In this document: piece after piece, positions 22,548 to 35,190 of the stretch
Layout: every line of letters begins with the position of its first letter
How positions within the stretch are numbered: the first letter of the stretch is position 1
Source of the DNA: Xestospongia bergquistia
Lineage: Eukaryota; Porifera; Demospongiae; Haplosclerida; Petrosiidae
Direction: 5' to 3'
Assembly (NCBI GenBank): GCA_963965975.1
Contig: OZ014419.1
Coordinates: 7,396,150 to 7,460,149 of the forward strand
Length of the DNA stretch: 64,000 nt
Translations under genes and position numbers: made by a program
The notes under the pieces: model-generated
Database searches by the model: none
What the model was told of the DNA's origin: nothing
What the model saw: only the letters and a program-made list of their open reading frames with translations

Positions 22548-23987
22548 GAAGTCTATACCTGTATAATTATAATGTTCAATGATTGTATTGTGTACTTGTA
22601 TTTATCATTCAAATCTTCCCAGAAACTTAAACCTCAATCTTATCCGTAACATTTTCGCATATTTTGAGTATTTTGACTATTTTCATATTGAATTCATATT
22701 GTTGTCAAATCATTGATAAATGATAATAATGAAATTATTTTAAATAAAGTTATTTTGAATAGTAATTGCTTAAACTGTTGCCGCACACGGGCGTAAGTAC
22801 AATTAATTTGCTCCCACCATCAAATGGTAAACACAGAATAGTATAGCATTGTACTACAATATACTTGTTAAAACTTGGTGCAAACAGAATGCAGTACAAC
22901 AGTCAATTTAATTCATAAATATGTATACTCAGTTGTCTTTTTAACAAATCTATGAAGAAATGTGAAGGAAACAATAAACAATAATGGTTGTTTAACTAAT
23001 TACACAGATCTGCTCAAGAAAATAGTGATTTGTTGTTTATTTTTCTCAAAGTAAATTGATTTAACTTTAGTCTTGTTTCAGTAATTATATTTTAAATGAA
23101 ATTTAGTGACAATTACAAAGGATTATAAGAATTATTAATAGATGGTCAGTGAACCAGCGTACTTGTCATAGATAAATTATATTATCATTGACATTTCAAA
23201 AGGGAATAAAATTTCACATGACATGACAACTAACATAAAACCGAAAATAGACAGACTAGTCACAAATCATAACATGTTATGTTTGGGAAATTTACATCAG
23301 TTTTGAAAGTAACTCGTATGTAATGTATATTATATGTATATGTTATCAAATGAATATAGTACACTTTATATATGTGCTGTTTTACCATGGGAGACTGCTT
23401 GATTACAAATGATAATTACATGTATTATGTTTTGTTTTATAAGTTTGTAACAAAGAATTTAGTTTAGTCAACTTGTGGTTGATGTTAAGGTAAATTTGGT
23501 ATGGTCTCTCGTAATATGCCTCATTCTGATATTAATAACAAAATATTATATTATAATAAATTGACAAAATAAATGATTAAACTTATAGCAAAGTCAGTTG
23601 GGATGTATACTGGGCAGCTTTTGAAATATGTCATTGTCGCTAAGTTGTGGGTTATTTTCCCTCATGTTCGTCATCAAAATTTCAGTTGTCTTTTGTTCTA
23701 GTCAAGTCCAAACAGTGAATAAATATAGGTCTCCTTAACTGTTGTGCAAGTATCTGTCCAGTTTTCTGTGCTTGTGATCTGTCCTAATTCTGTTAATAAT
23801 TGTGTTTTGTCGTCAGACGTCTTTAAGCACTCTCTTTCAAAATGCCTTCTATCGTAGATAGACGTGGTGACAGTTTACAAACGTAAACGGAAACATTCTA
23901 AAATTTGTACAGAAATATAATGGAAGAAAAAAGTGTCTATTCCGTATACTCTATTTATTTTAACCCCTTGTATCTTCTCGAAGAGAA

Positions 23988-24494
23988 ATGATGGCTTCAA
24001 TGCAAGAAACATTTGTTGGAGGGGAGTTTTGGTCCACACGAAATATAATGGAAGAAAAAAGGTATAGCTTTGAAAAAATGACCGAGAATATGGCATGTGG
24101 TAGTGGTAGAGCGTGTTGTCCTTGTAACAAGAAGGGCTACTGTCGTAACTGTTGTTGTGTGAAGAGTGGTCATTTTTGTATGTCCTGTCTACCCTCGAAG
24201 CTTGGCAACTGTGCCAACTTACCTGTTAAACAGTCGCCGTCTCCTGTTCCCTACCCAACATACTCGGCATCACGTGCTCGGTCTCCCTCTCCTGTTCCTG
24301 CTCAGCCTTCCGCGGTGTCACCCAACCATACTTCGCCAGCATCCTTGTTGTCTTCTCACAATTCGGTGGTTGACCTACCTTCGTTCAAGACTGTGTCTGA
24401 CCCTAACTTCGTGTGGGGTGTCCTTTCTGGTAATGAGTGTATTTCTGTGATCAACAGATGCTATTCAAAGTATGTGAAAGAATTTGTATTATGA
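23988..24494 (+). CDS. Cys-rich domain protein, copy in block A2
   Basis: Identical copy of 2922-3428, with the same Cys module, Ser/Pro linker and C-terminal run into the tandem repeat. Confidence 0.5.
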   Translation: MMASMQETFVGGEFWSTRNIMEEKRYSFEKMTENMACGSGRACCPCNKKGYCRNCCCVKSGHFCMSCLPSKLGNCANLPVKQSPSPVPYPTYSASRARSPSPVPAQPSAVSPNHTSPASLLSSHNSVVDLPSFKTVSDPNFVWGVLSGNECISVINRCYSKYVKEFVL

Positions 24495-25396
24495 GAATAA
24501 GGTGGGACATATGTCCTTTGGGGTTTCAATAACAACTTGTTGTGTGGTTATCCCTGGTGAATAATACTTTCTTTACATGCTTCCCTGACCTCATTAAGTA
24601 AGTGAAAGAATTTGAAATAAGAAAATAATGAGGGACATATGTCCCTTAGGGCTTCAATCACAATTCCTTTTGTGGTTCTCCCAGGTGAATAATTTTTGCT
24701 GTTCTTGCTTCCTGATCATATTAAGTATGTGAAAGAATTTGTATTATAATAATCAGGTGGGACATATGTCCCTTTGGGGTTCAACCATAACTCCTTTTGC
24801 GATCATCCCTGGTTGATAATACTTGCTTCCCTGACGACATTAAGTATGTGAAAGAATTTGTATCATGACAATAAGAAGGAGCATACGTCCCTTTGGGGTT
24901 TCAATCACAACTCCTTTTGTGGTTATCCCTGTTGAATAATACTTGGTGTACATGCTTCCCTGATCGCATTAAAAATGTAAACAAATTTGTATTAAAATTG
25001 TCAGGTGGGACATATGTCCCTTTGGGGTTTAATCATAACTCCTTTTGTAGTAATCCCTGGTTAATAATACTTGTTATACATACTTTCCTGATCACATTAA
25101 ACAAAAAAAAAATTTGTAATATGATTTTCATGAAGGACATATGTCCTTGTAGTGTTTTACGGATAACTGTCTTGTATGAAGACCCTGGTAATTTGTAGCT
25201 TTTGATTCTGATTTCCTGACCTAGATTTTTACTTTTTATGTTTTAAAATAACATTTCCCTGCAAGGACATATGTCTTTTTAGATTTCACTGTTTTGATGG
25301 TAGGGTTGAGTAAAGCATACTTAATAGTACTTGAAAATATATGTTTTTCCTACCAGGGTGAAGTATAAATAGCATCAGGGTAATTTTCTAAGTCAG
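24461..25396. repeat. ~125-bp tandem repeat, copy in block A2
   Basis: Same array as 3395-4330, identical unit for unit. Confidence 0.85.
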
Positions 25397-26545
25397 GGAC
25401 ATAAAAGGACATACTTCAGGTATTGACAATTAAAAAAATTATAATTAATCAATAGTTGCAGGGTTTGGGCAGGAGTTTGTGGGGTTTCACTCCCTGATAA
25501 ATATAGTATCTCCTGTATAGTTTTTCGCCTTGTATTTGAATTCATTTTTTAATGACATTCTATTAAATATCTATGAATATATTGTAAAAACCATGACCTT
25601 TTTCAGAATTTTTTTGACATAAATGGAATCTGGAGATAATTCTGAACACATTGATATATTGTTTTTGCCAATTCGGAGCTTTTTAATACAGTTTCTGGAT
25701 TTTAGTCTATCATGTGGTTTTGAATATAACACCTCTATTTATGTAGGGTTTTTCATAGGACCAATGGGGTTTTAAAGAGCAAGAAATGAGCTATCTTTTG
25801 GTATGTTTAATTGTTAATTTCATGACTCTATTGAATTTTACCAATTTTTTTAAAAAGATGAATTGACTAATTTCATGAAATTTTAAAAATTTTCATTCAA
25901 AAAATATTTTTTTCTCAAAGATGCAACATTTTCAGGACTTAAATTTTTTTTTGTAGGTAGACACATCATAGTTCTATTAAACAAAATTATAAGAAAAATT
26001 TTAACAAGCTTATTTTTTTTATTAAAAATCATAAAATGTAACTAAGTTTTTCATTTTTTATAATTTTTTGGCCCCACCCATTGACAATTTAGGGGGTGTG
26101 GTGAAAGGTCACATGATGTACTACCCAAATACACATTTCCCTGATAGGCGGATGTCGGACCTCGGTCAGGTCTATAGGGTTTAGGGTTTAGGGTTACTTC
26201 TGCATTTGCATTTCACGATATTGATGCCTGAATTTTTAGATTTATTAATAAAAAAAGGAATTGTACTGGAAAAATTCATTGAGTATACTGTTAAACAAAT
26301 AGTAGTTCATTATTAAGATACTCCTGTTATTAATACCTCTCAGATTTTATATGACATAACACAATTAAACGCAAGAGATATCATGAAATTTATTTAATGT
26401 TTAGCATAACCAATACCATCCGGGTTAATAGCATACACAATTAACCCAATTATTGTTACTTGTTTTCTGTTCTAACTACAAATCAAATAATTCATTACTT
26501 AATTATCAGCGGTATGAGAGCCTTTTGAGAGGTATACTTACCAAA

Positions 26546-27006
26546 CCACAACGAGGACAAGGTGATTCTAACAAGTTCCTTTAATTGGCCTTCCTGATCA
26601 GGTAAATTAGCAGATGCTTTGTATGATTCTTTCTCTTCTTGTGGAGGTAGATAATCCTCAGATCGAAAAAACTCACAAGTTGTAGCATCAAATGAACATA
26701 TCTAAAAGGAAGATGGTCTCTGACAACAACTAATAGTAAAGACTTGCCCTGCTATTTTTTCACCACAAAGCCAACAAAAGTAAGCTCCACATTTCCAACA
26801 AGTCATTTTGTTATACCCACCAATTTTATGTATAATTGTATTACATTTTGGACATTGTTTGACGTTACGATGGAATGTAAACACAACATACCCTAATAAA
26901 ACAATAAAATAAATTTAAAAATAATTCTACTAACTTTTAATTCATCAATTCTCCTTTCAGTGTCTTCTTGTGATTTTGGTTTCTCCTTAACAATGTCTTC
27001 ATTGTG
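26546..27006 (-). pseudogene. RNF14-like RING2 fragment, copy in block A2
   Basis: Same exons as 5480-5940. The RING2 Cys/His set (CPKC, CWKC, CWLC) is intact, while the rest of the RBR module is absent. Confidence 0.6.
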
Positions 27007-27290
27007 TACAATCTAAGCACAATAACAATATTAGTCAATATACAACTCGCAATCATTAGAACATTATATCATTTTACAACAGAACAATAATAATTAACAA
27101 ATTAGTAGTAAATAATAGATATAACTTGCATATAGTATATCATGACCACACTAGATCTAGATCATCTCAAGTTGATATAGAACAAGTTACTATAAAATTG
27201 TAAGAGAAAAATAGTATAAAAATTTATTTAGCAGTTATCATCTCATACCTTAGTTTATCTTTTGGTGCAGTTCTGACAATTATTTATTGA

Positions 27291-29626
27291 TATTACTTGT
27301 GATCTGAACGTGTCTTTTACAATATAATAGTTTGTAAGTATGATGAAATAAAGTATAAATTCTAAGTGTATTTAAATCCAACGTGTTCCTTTTTATTTAC
27401 TCTATTGCTTTTCCTTCATATATATGATGCTGTTATTATTTGTGATCTGAACGTGTCCTTCACAATATAATAGTTTGTGCGTATGATGAAATATAGTATA
27501 AATTCTAAGTGTATTTAAATCCAATGTGTTCCTTTTTATTTAATCTATTGCGTTTCTTTTCATATATATGATACTGTTATTATTTGTGATCTGAATGTGT
27601 CATTTACAATATAATAGTCGGTAAGTGTGATGACATAAAAATAGTATAAGATCTAAGTGTATTTAAATCCAACGTGTTCCTTTTCGTTTCCTCTATTGCT
27701 TTTCTTTTCATATCTTTGATGCTGTTATTACTTGTGATCTGAACATGTCCTTTACAATATAATGGAATTTAAGTGTGATGAAATATAGTATAAATTCTAA
27801 GTGTCTTTAAATCCAATGTGTTCCTTTTTATTTATTCTATTGTTTTTTTCATATATATGATACTGATAATACTTGTGATCTGAATATGTCCTTTACAAAA
27901 TAGTAGTCGGTAATTGTGATGAAATATAGTATAAATTCTAAGAGTATTTAAATCCAACGTCTTCCTTTTTATTTACTCTGTTGCTTTTCTTTTCATATTT
28001 ATGATGCTGTTATTACTTGTGATCTGAATGTGTCCTTTATAATATAATAGTTGGAAGTATGATGGAATATAGCATAAACTCTAAGTCTATTTATATCCAA
28101 TTTAGTTTACTCTATTGCTTTTCTTTTCATATACATGATACTGTTATTACTTGTGATCTGAACATGTCTTTTACAATATAATAGTTTGTAAGTATGATGA
28201 AATATAGTATAGATTCTAAGTGTATTTAAATCTAATGTGTTCCTTTTATTTACTTTATTCCTTTTATATTCATATATATGATACTGTTATTACTTCTGAT
28301 CTGAATGTGTCATTTATAATATAATAGTCTGTAAGTGTCTATTTAAATCCAATGTGTTCCTTTTTATTTACTCTATTGCCTTTCTTTTAATATATATGAT
28401 ACTGTTATTACTTGTGATCTGAATGTGTACTTTACATTATAATAGTTTGTAGGTATGATGAAATATAGTATAAATTCTAAGTATATTTAAATCTAATGTG
28501 TTCCTTTTTATTTAATCTATTGCTTTTCTTTTCATATTTATGATGCTGTTATTACTTGTGATCTGAACGTGTCCTTTATAATATAATAGTCGGTAAGTAT
28601 AATGAAATATAGTATGAATTCTAAGTGTATTTAAATCCAATTTGGTTTACTCTATTGCTTTTGTTTTCATATATATGATACTGTTATTACTTGTGATCTG
28701 AATGTGTCTTTTACAATATAATAGATTGTACGTATGATGAAATATAGTATAAATTCTAAGTGTATTTAAATCCAATGTGTTCCTTTTTATTTAATCTATT
28801 GCATCTCTTTTCATGTATATGATACTGTTATTATTTGTGATCTGAATGTGTCATTTACAATATAATAGTCGGTAAGTGTGATGACATAAAAATAGTATAA
28901 GATCTAAGTGTATTTAAATCCAACGTGTTCCTTTTTGTTTCCTCTATTGCTTTTCTTTTCGTATCTTTGATGCTGTTATTACTTTGTACATGTGATCTGA
29001 ACATGTCCTTTACAATATAATAGTCGGTAATTGTCATGAAATATAGTATAAATTCTAAGTGTATTTAAATCCAATATGTTCCTTTTTGTTTACTCTATTG
29101 CCTTTCTTATAATATATATGATAATGTCATTTCTTGTAATCTGAATGTGTACTTTACAATATAATAGTTTGTAAGTATGATGAAATATAGTATAAATTGT
29201 AAGCCTATTTAAATCCGATTTAGTTTACTCTAATGCTTTTCTTTTCATATATATGATACTATTATTACTTGTGATCTGAACGTGTCTTTTACAATATAAT
29301 ATTCGGTAAGTGTGATGAAATATAGTATAAATTCTAAGTGTATTTAAATCCAATGTGTTCCTTTTTACTTACTCTATTGCTTTTTTTTCCATATATATGA
29401 TACTGTTATTACTTGTGATCTGAATGTGTCCTTTACAATATAATAGACGGTAAGTGTGATGAAATATAATATAAATTCTAAGTGTACTTCAATCCAATAT
29501 CTTCATTTTATTTACTCTATTGTTTTTCTTTTTTTCTGGTGTTATGATGCTGTTATAACTTGCGATCTGAATATGTCCTTTACAATAATTTATAATAGTT
29601 GGTAAGTGTGATCTAACATTTCTACA
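27291..29626. repeat. ~145-bp satellite, copy in block A2
   Basis: Same array, same number of units and same length as 6225-8560. I saw only about three substitutions (near 28672 and 28802), with no change in unit number. Confidence 0.92.
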
Positions 29627-30741
29627 CAAGTTTTGTCATTATGGTAAAGAAAGTATTTGTTGTATTTGGTCTGTTTGAATTATGAATAAATATTAAATTT
29701 TGTTGGAAGCTTTGTCTTAGCTCATTCTCTATACTACTAAGAATATTTATTAGTAACATTTGTTATTACTACACATTACTGTTAATTGTTAAAATTCTAT
29801 TTATAATAGTTTGTCTATAAAAGTGTCTATTATGACGCAATGATTATGTTTGTATTGCAAAGAGTTATTTGTATTAGTAACATTATTTCTAAGAATTGTT
29901 GAGAGTTGCTTTTTATCTTAGTTTGCAAAGTTACTAGCATAGTGATGCAATACATTATAACATTGATAACATATATCATATACAACTGTTTTGATATGTT
30001 GTGTTGGTTCAGATTAATGGTTTATTATAATATATTTAGGTGGGATCTACTCCAGTCATGTTAGCACCAAACAAAAATATAACAAGTGTCTTTTAAGTTA
30101 TTGTCATATCTGTATTTCAATATGACTCACTCAGTTTGTTACTCACAAGTAAATAAGAGATGGTACTTTTTAAAAGACTATCCTTTAAATTATGGAAATA
30201 GCAATAAGTATGCCAAGTATAGAGCTGACCAATATACCAGTACTGTTATCATATCAACACTTAAATTATTCAATATCATGCAATGTATTGTAATTTTTAA
30301 ATACTGCCTCATTTAAGTTTTAATACAAATGGCCTCTATAAATGACAGGAAGGATATTTAGTTATTGTATTGTTTGATAATAGTTCAGCTGGAGTAGAAG
30401 ATTTTTAGATTTGTATTAAATCAAACATGAAAACCATTAAACATTCTTAAAAGTATTACAATTTATAAGAGGAAAGGCACTTTGTTACATTCTGATATAT
30501 TTTAAAATTAAAGATTTAATACCAAGACAGATAATTATAGTTATGACTCAGCTTTAATACCAATGAAATAACAAACAAAAGAAGAAGTTTGAACAATATA
30601 ATAACAACACTTAAGAAAACTAACACAACAGAAATGTATCACTTCAATGAAAGGGATGAAAGAATCAATTAATAATTACTATTAACAACTGACAACCTGC
30701 CACTATCTACAACATCATAAAGAAACCTAGAAGGAACCTGT

Positions 30742-30941
30742 NNNNNNNNNNNNNNNNNNNNNNNNNNNNNNNNNNNNNNNNNNNNNNNNNNNNNNNNNNN
30801 NNNNNNNNNNNNNNNNNNNNNNNNNNNNNNNNNNNNNNNNNNNNNNNNNNNNNNNNNNNNNNNNNNNNNNNNNNNNNNNNNNNNNNNNNNNNNNNNNNNN
30901 NNNNNNNNNNNNNNNNNNNNNNNNNNNNNNNNNNNNNNNNN
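30742..30941. other. Assembly gap, 200 N
   Basis: A run of 200 N. In copy 1 the flanking bases (ending cctgt, resuming tcctatgagg) are directly adjacent near position 9675, so the real gap length is probably zero and the 200 N are a placeholder for a scaffold join. Confidence 0.97.
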
Positions 30942-31904
30942 TCCTATGAGGCACAGATCTTTTCACTAAATTTAGAGGTTCTATAATCAGTTCAAGTCAC
31001 TCTGTACCATTGCTCCTTCATTATTGTACCAACAATATACAAAATTATGAAGTTATTTGACAGTGAAAATGAATACCTCATTTTCTTTCATTTTATTCTA
31101 CAGAGGTACTTTACTTACGTTTCATTAGCTACTGCATGGAAAAACAATGAAGAATGAAATATGGTAGTCCATAAATGAAATCTTCGAGACTTAACCTGTA
31201 CTTATGTTATAGTCTTCTGATATAACTGTAGCTTCATTTTTATATAATGAATTCCAATTCAAATCAGTTCTTTTCACTCTTGATACATTTCACATATTTG
31301 CATATCAACTCACATTCAGCAAAACCGCCTCTTAGGGTGGTTTAATACACAACGTTTGTAATGTATATTTGAGAGCATGTGAGATAATGTGAGACAATTA
31401 AAATAGATGAATCATATTAATTTAAATGTATATTGAGTTTTCAGTAAATATAATGCATCTTGCAATTCCATAACGAATATTATTTGCCTCATATAAATCA
31501 ACTATGAATATACTATGCTCTATCCAAAGTAAAAAAAAATCACTAGTATGCTTCAAATTTTTGGATAATTTATCAAATGAAATGCTCAATAGTTTTTTCT
31601 ATTATAAGTTTATGCAGTTAATTCAAAGAGTATAAAAACATCAATGGGTAGCTTAGAAACTGTCTAGTTACACATCTTCCTTGTTTGGTAAAGTCATGAT
31701 AGCCAAACTGCCTCAGTTACTTGGTTTTATACATTAAATACTGAAAAAAGTGACAATAATGATTTAAGGTGACAGGATACTGAATTATGTTATTGTTGTA
31801 TTATCAAAGTACATACTAAGGCTAATTTTCAAACACCAAGAAGCTAATGATGCATATCAAAGTATAATGTTTATTAAGATTCACTAGCTGTTGAAACTAC
31901 AAGA

Positions 31905-32225
31905 ATGTGCTTTGTACTGTTATGTACAGTTAGCAAGATTCATTTTCACCAAAAGTTTAATGTTGAGTTTTTCAATTCACACAAAGATTTCCATGATGAA
32001 AATAGATTGAAATCAAGAAAACATCAAAAGAAATTAATGGAAGCTTTTTGCAAGTTCGTCTATACAAAGGAGTTACATCATCTTGAAATTGGCTCACTAG
32101 CTCCTAAAATTACAAGGAAATACTGTAACTACCATTTAAAGTGTTTCTTAGAGAAAAGTTCTACCCTTCAGAGATTGACACTGAATGCCTTTAAAAGTTT
32201 CAGAACAAGAATTGAATATATATAA
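31905..32225 (+). CDS. Hypothetical protein, ~100 aa
   Basis: Open frame of 106 codons, Lys/His/Phe-rich. It has a KSRKHQKKLMEAFCKF helix-like patch and a Leu-rich end (LHHLEIGSLAPKITRKY, STLQRLTLNAFKSF) faintly like a leucine-rich repeat. I do not recognise the family. In block A copy 1 (10638-10829) the same frame is cut at the block boundary after KFVYT and reads into unrelated sequence. It may be a terminal exon. Confidence 0.3.
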   Translation: MCFVLLCTVSKIHFHQKFNVEFFNSHKDFHDENRLKSRKHQKKLMEAFCKFVYTKELHHLEIGSLAPKITRKYCNYHLKCFLEKSSTLQRLTLNAFKSFRTRIEYI

Positions 32226-32519
32226 GTCAATATTTTGAGATCTTGGAAAGCTCAATCAAATATCTTGAGTTTAATAAAAATCACAACAGTCAATTTGTTG
32301 ATGTGTTAACTATTAAATAGAGAATTCAGGTTCACACTACTGAAAGAATTGAATTATGTTTTGTCCAAAAAGTATAACTTTATCACTGCTAATTAATATT
32401 CATAATGATGGTATCTGTAACATTAACAACAAAGCCTAGTATTAATTGTATTAAAAGGAAACATGTTCAGAATGGATTGCTTCATTTTAAAGTGTAATGT
32501 TTTAATAACAAAACTAATT

Positions 32520-33567
32520 TACCGAATCAGTATTGTTTACATCAGCTCCTTTGGAGAGAGCAATGTTTATTCCTGGCAAGTCACCTTTCTTAGCACATTC
32601 AATTAGACTGTCATTCTATGGTAAAAAAAAAACACACTAAATGTATATGACATAAACTCAAAATGTTTGAAATAAAAATTACTATGCACGGGAGGAAATA
32701 AAAGGATTAAATTAACTCTGATAATAACCATATTTTATTAGTTAATAGTTAGCTACTATACTACAATAAATCACACTTATTGGCTATTTGAAATGCATCC
32801 ATATGTTAGCTACTAATGTCAAAGGTGAAACAGACTATGATAATAGTCATATTACATAGCTCTATGTAGTTATTATTCATGTTTACAAGTGGTAAACTCA
32901 TTTACAGTCATGTCACCAAGTGACATAGTACATAGAACAAGACACATGATATGTACCTGTGTCAAATATTTCAGGCAATTCTGGCATCTATTCTAAACTT
33001 TGCCGTTTTCGTCCTAGTTAAGTTGTAATCACATTAATTGTAAATAATTGTATATATGTATACTTTCACTGATTTGTTTATCAACTTCTTCATTTTCTTC
33101 TTCAAACAATACAGGCGACAAGTCTCGCTTTCTTTCTATTAATTAAATAATTACCATAATATTCTACTATGAATTTACCACCTTCTATCTAATTTTAGTT
33201 TACCTTTATTTCTGAATGCTGCCGAAAGTTTGCTTGGTTGTAAATGTTTCTTTATGGCTGGAGTGATAGCAGCAGAAGTGTCTAAGAACCTTTTCATGAT
33301 GCATACATTTATTTCTTTAGTTTTACCTTTTTTGGAAGTAACATCAATACCTATATTGTACAATACCATAAGGTATAAGTATGATTGTGACTCACTTTTG
33401 GACTGAGGAGTAGATTGTCTTGGCATAGCAGCTGTGTCCTGATCAGCTTCACTTTCTGTTTCTGAACAGCTGGTTTGTATTACGTATGTTCTTCCATTCC
33501 ACTTCATGTTCGGGAATGAAGTGTCATGAGCAGATGCATCTTCAAAAGAACTTTCAAATTCAGACAT
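32520..33567 (-). CDS. Ankyrin-repeat protein, partial gene model
   Basis: Exon 1 (33567-33396) starts MSEFESSFEDASAHD, continues NMKWNGRTYVIQTS and an acidic Ser-rich stretch. Exon 2 (33350-33204) joins in frame: SIDVTSKKGKTKEINV, MKRFLDTSAAITPAIKKHL. Exon 3 (about 33134-33066) encodes RKRDLSPVLFEEENEEVDKQ. A downstream exon (32615-32523) is a clear ankyrin repeat: SLIECAKKGDLPGINIALSK, GADVNNTD. The phase between exon 3 and the ankyrin exon is not resolved, so one small exon may be missed. More repeats would be expected further left but are not seen. It is likely an intracellular scaffold; the family is not recognised. Confidence 0.5.
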
Positions 33568-33730
33568 AACTAATAAAGTTCAAAATTTGCAATTTAATAT
33601 AGTTATTCGAAGTAGTTCGACATTTGCATTCAACCACATGTAATGTATACATGCATTTACTGACTGTTCGACTCTTACAAACTATTTAAAATGAATCAAA
33701 TGTAATGTTTACATTTGATACATTTTTACT

Positions 33731-34132
33731 CCTCTTGAGAATCTTTCTTTTCCTCCTCTTGAAACAGTCATTAAACAACATAATCAAGTAGTTATTGGGT
33801 TATTGCTTGTAAGTAACCGTGTGAAACACCTTGGTCAACAAGTGGTTGGCAAATGATTTGTGATTTCAGAAAAAAAAGAATACTGTGGAACTCCTTGTTG
33901 ATTTGAACATTGTGGCTAAAGGGTCCCAAACCAAAACTTGTACATGTATTATTAGAGAATGAGGAGTAATACTAATAAAAGATGTTTTTGAAGATCTCAC
34001 TCATCCAACATATGGATATCCTCTCGAGATACACAGCTTCGTTGCATGGCCAGTGAAAGACTTAAATTATTGACAGCAACACGTGTTAAATGACTGTTTC
34101 AGGAGGAGGAAAAGAAAGATTCTCAAGAGGAG
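33731..34132. mobile_element. Inverted-repeat element (~400 bp)
   Basis: The left arm ctcttgagaatctttctttt...cctcttgaaacagtcat (33731-33775) is matched by the inverted right arm atgactgtttcaggaggagg...aaagattctcaagaggag (34090-34132), about 45 bp with few mismatches. The interior has no intact ORF. The right arm plus its flank (ttctcaagaggagaattctc) recurs at 38968-39017, so the family is dispersed. No target duplication was found. Confidence 0.5.
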
Positions 34133-34624
34133 AATTCTCAACACAACTCAGTAAGGGTTATGCACACTGCATTGTTTATGTTGTTTCAGACAACATTGCC
34201 ATGTTGAGTCTTGGTGGTGGTAAGTTCTCAGATTTGACCAGCCCAATCATGTCACGTGCACTACAAAACACCGTAAGAATTAATGTTACACCCACTGGAG
34301 TATGGCTTGTGGGAGCATGTCTCAAATGATGATGATTTTACATGTATTTGTTATAACTTTCTTTTTATAGTCATGGCGTCGTCTGCTACTAGTGAAACTG
34401 GTCCTAGAAAGATGTTGTAACTCAATTTCATTTACTCCAGCAGAAGATAAGGAACTAAATGACGTAACATTTGTACTCATCAAAAGTCCAAAAGGTGTGG
34501 AATGAAATATTTGACAATGTGAATATCACTGATGACACAATGCTTCTCACTCGCACTTGTCGGAAAGTGATGTATGTCACAAAGTTTTTCAGAAAGAAGA
34601 GTGACGATGAAGATCACACAAAAC

Positions 34625-35190
34625 GAGTATTTATTTCCTAACTATAATATTTCTGCTGTTAACCTTTATTTCTTATATTATCTTAAAAAATTATATTATA
34701 AATTTATGGAATCAATAACCACGCCCCCACGTTGTTTGCGCATGCGCATGTGTTATTACTGTTTAGAACTGTTAGGGGCGAGATTTTATATTATCACTTG
34801 ACCTGCTCTCCTCCGAGCACAGGTACAACCTTATTATTACAAATGGCAACTCCAAGTAATTCTCCTCCTATGAAAAGACGAAAGGTATGAGAAATAAATG
34901 TACCTCTCTTGTAGTTAACTAACATGTCTTGTGTGTGTCTTGTTGTTAAATGTGTGTCCACCAGGGTTGTCAATAGGTTGTTGTAATCAGTAATTAACCT
35001 GCGTGGGCGCATAGCGAGGTACTGTGTGTCTGTTGTTTTTTTGAACTGCTATAACTTGGTTTAATGACTCTCATTATATTTGTTGTGCAATGTTAAATGT
35101 AGTATAGACATTAGAGCTACACTGCACATTTTAGTGCATTTAGTACATTTTTCATTTTTATCCTGTAATCACAACAACTGTCCACTTTCA
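34625..35190. repeat. Block D copy 1: shared 5' region of the Crinkler-like genes
   Basis: Promoter, first exon and most of intron 1 of the nuclease-kinase gene match 43032-43760 in direct orientation. The second copy carries an extra palindrome and ~100 bp inserted between the GC-rich upstream patch and exon 1. Confidence 0.9.
34737..34748. promoter_or_regulatory. NRF-1-type palindromic site upstream of Crinkler-like gene A
   Basis: TGCGCATGCGCA, a perfect match to the known NRF-1 consensus, lies ~95 bp upstream of the start codon in a GC-rich patch within AT-rich DNA. In block D copy 2 (near 43210) it is TGCGCATGCACA, one mismatch. Function is inferred from the motif only. Confidence 0.5.

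Larger units (their letters stand above)
21067..32066. repeat. Segmental duplication block A, copy 2
   Basis: Second copy of block A in direct orientation. It starts inside the complete receptor gene (exon 2 and exon 1 are shared) and ends at about 32066, where it continues into sequence encoding a longer small ORF that copy 1 lacks. It contains the 200-N gap at 30742-30941. Joining the gap edges reproduces copy 1 exactly. Confidence 0.95.

Noticed and set aside
34090-34329. 79-codon ORF starting in an inverted-repeat arm
   Set aside because: Begins in the element's terminal repeat and shows no recognisable protein features.
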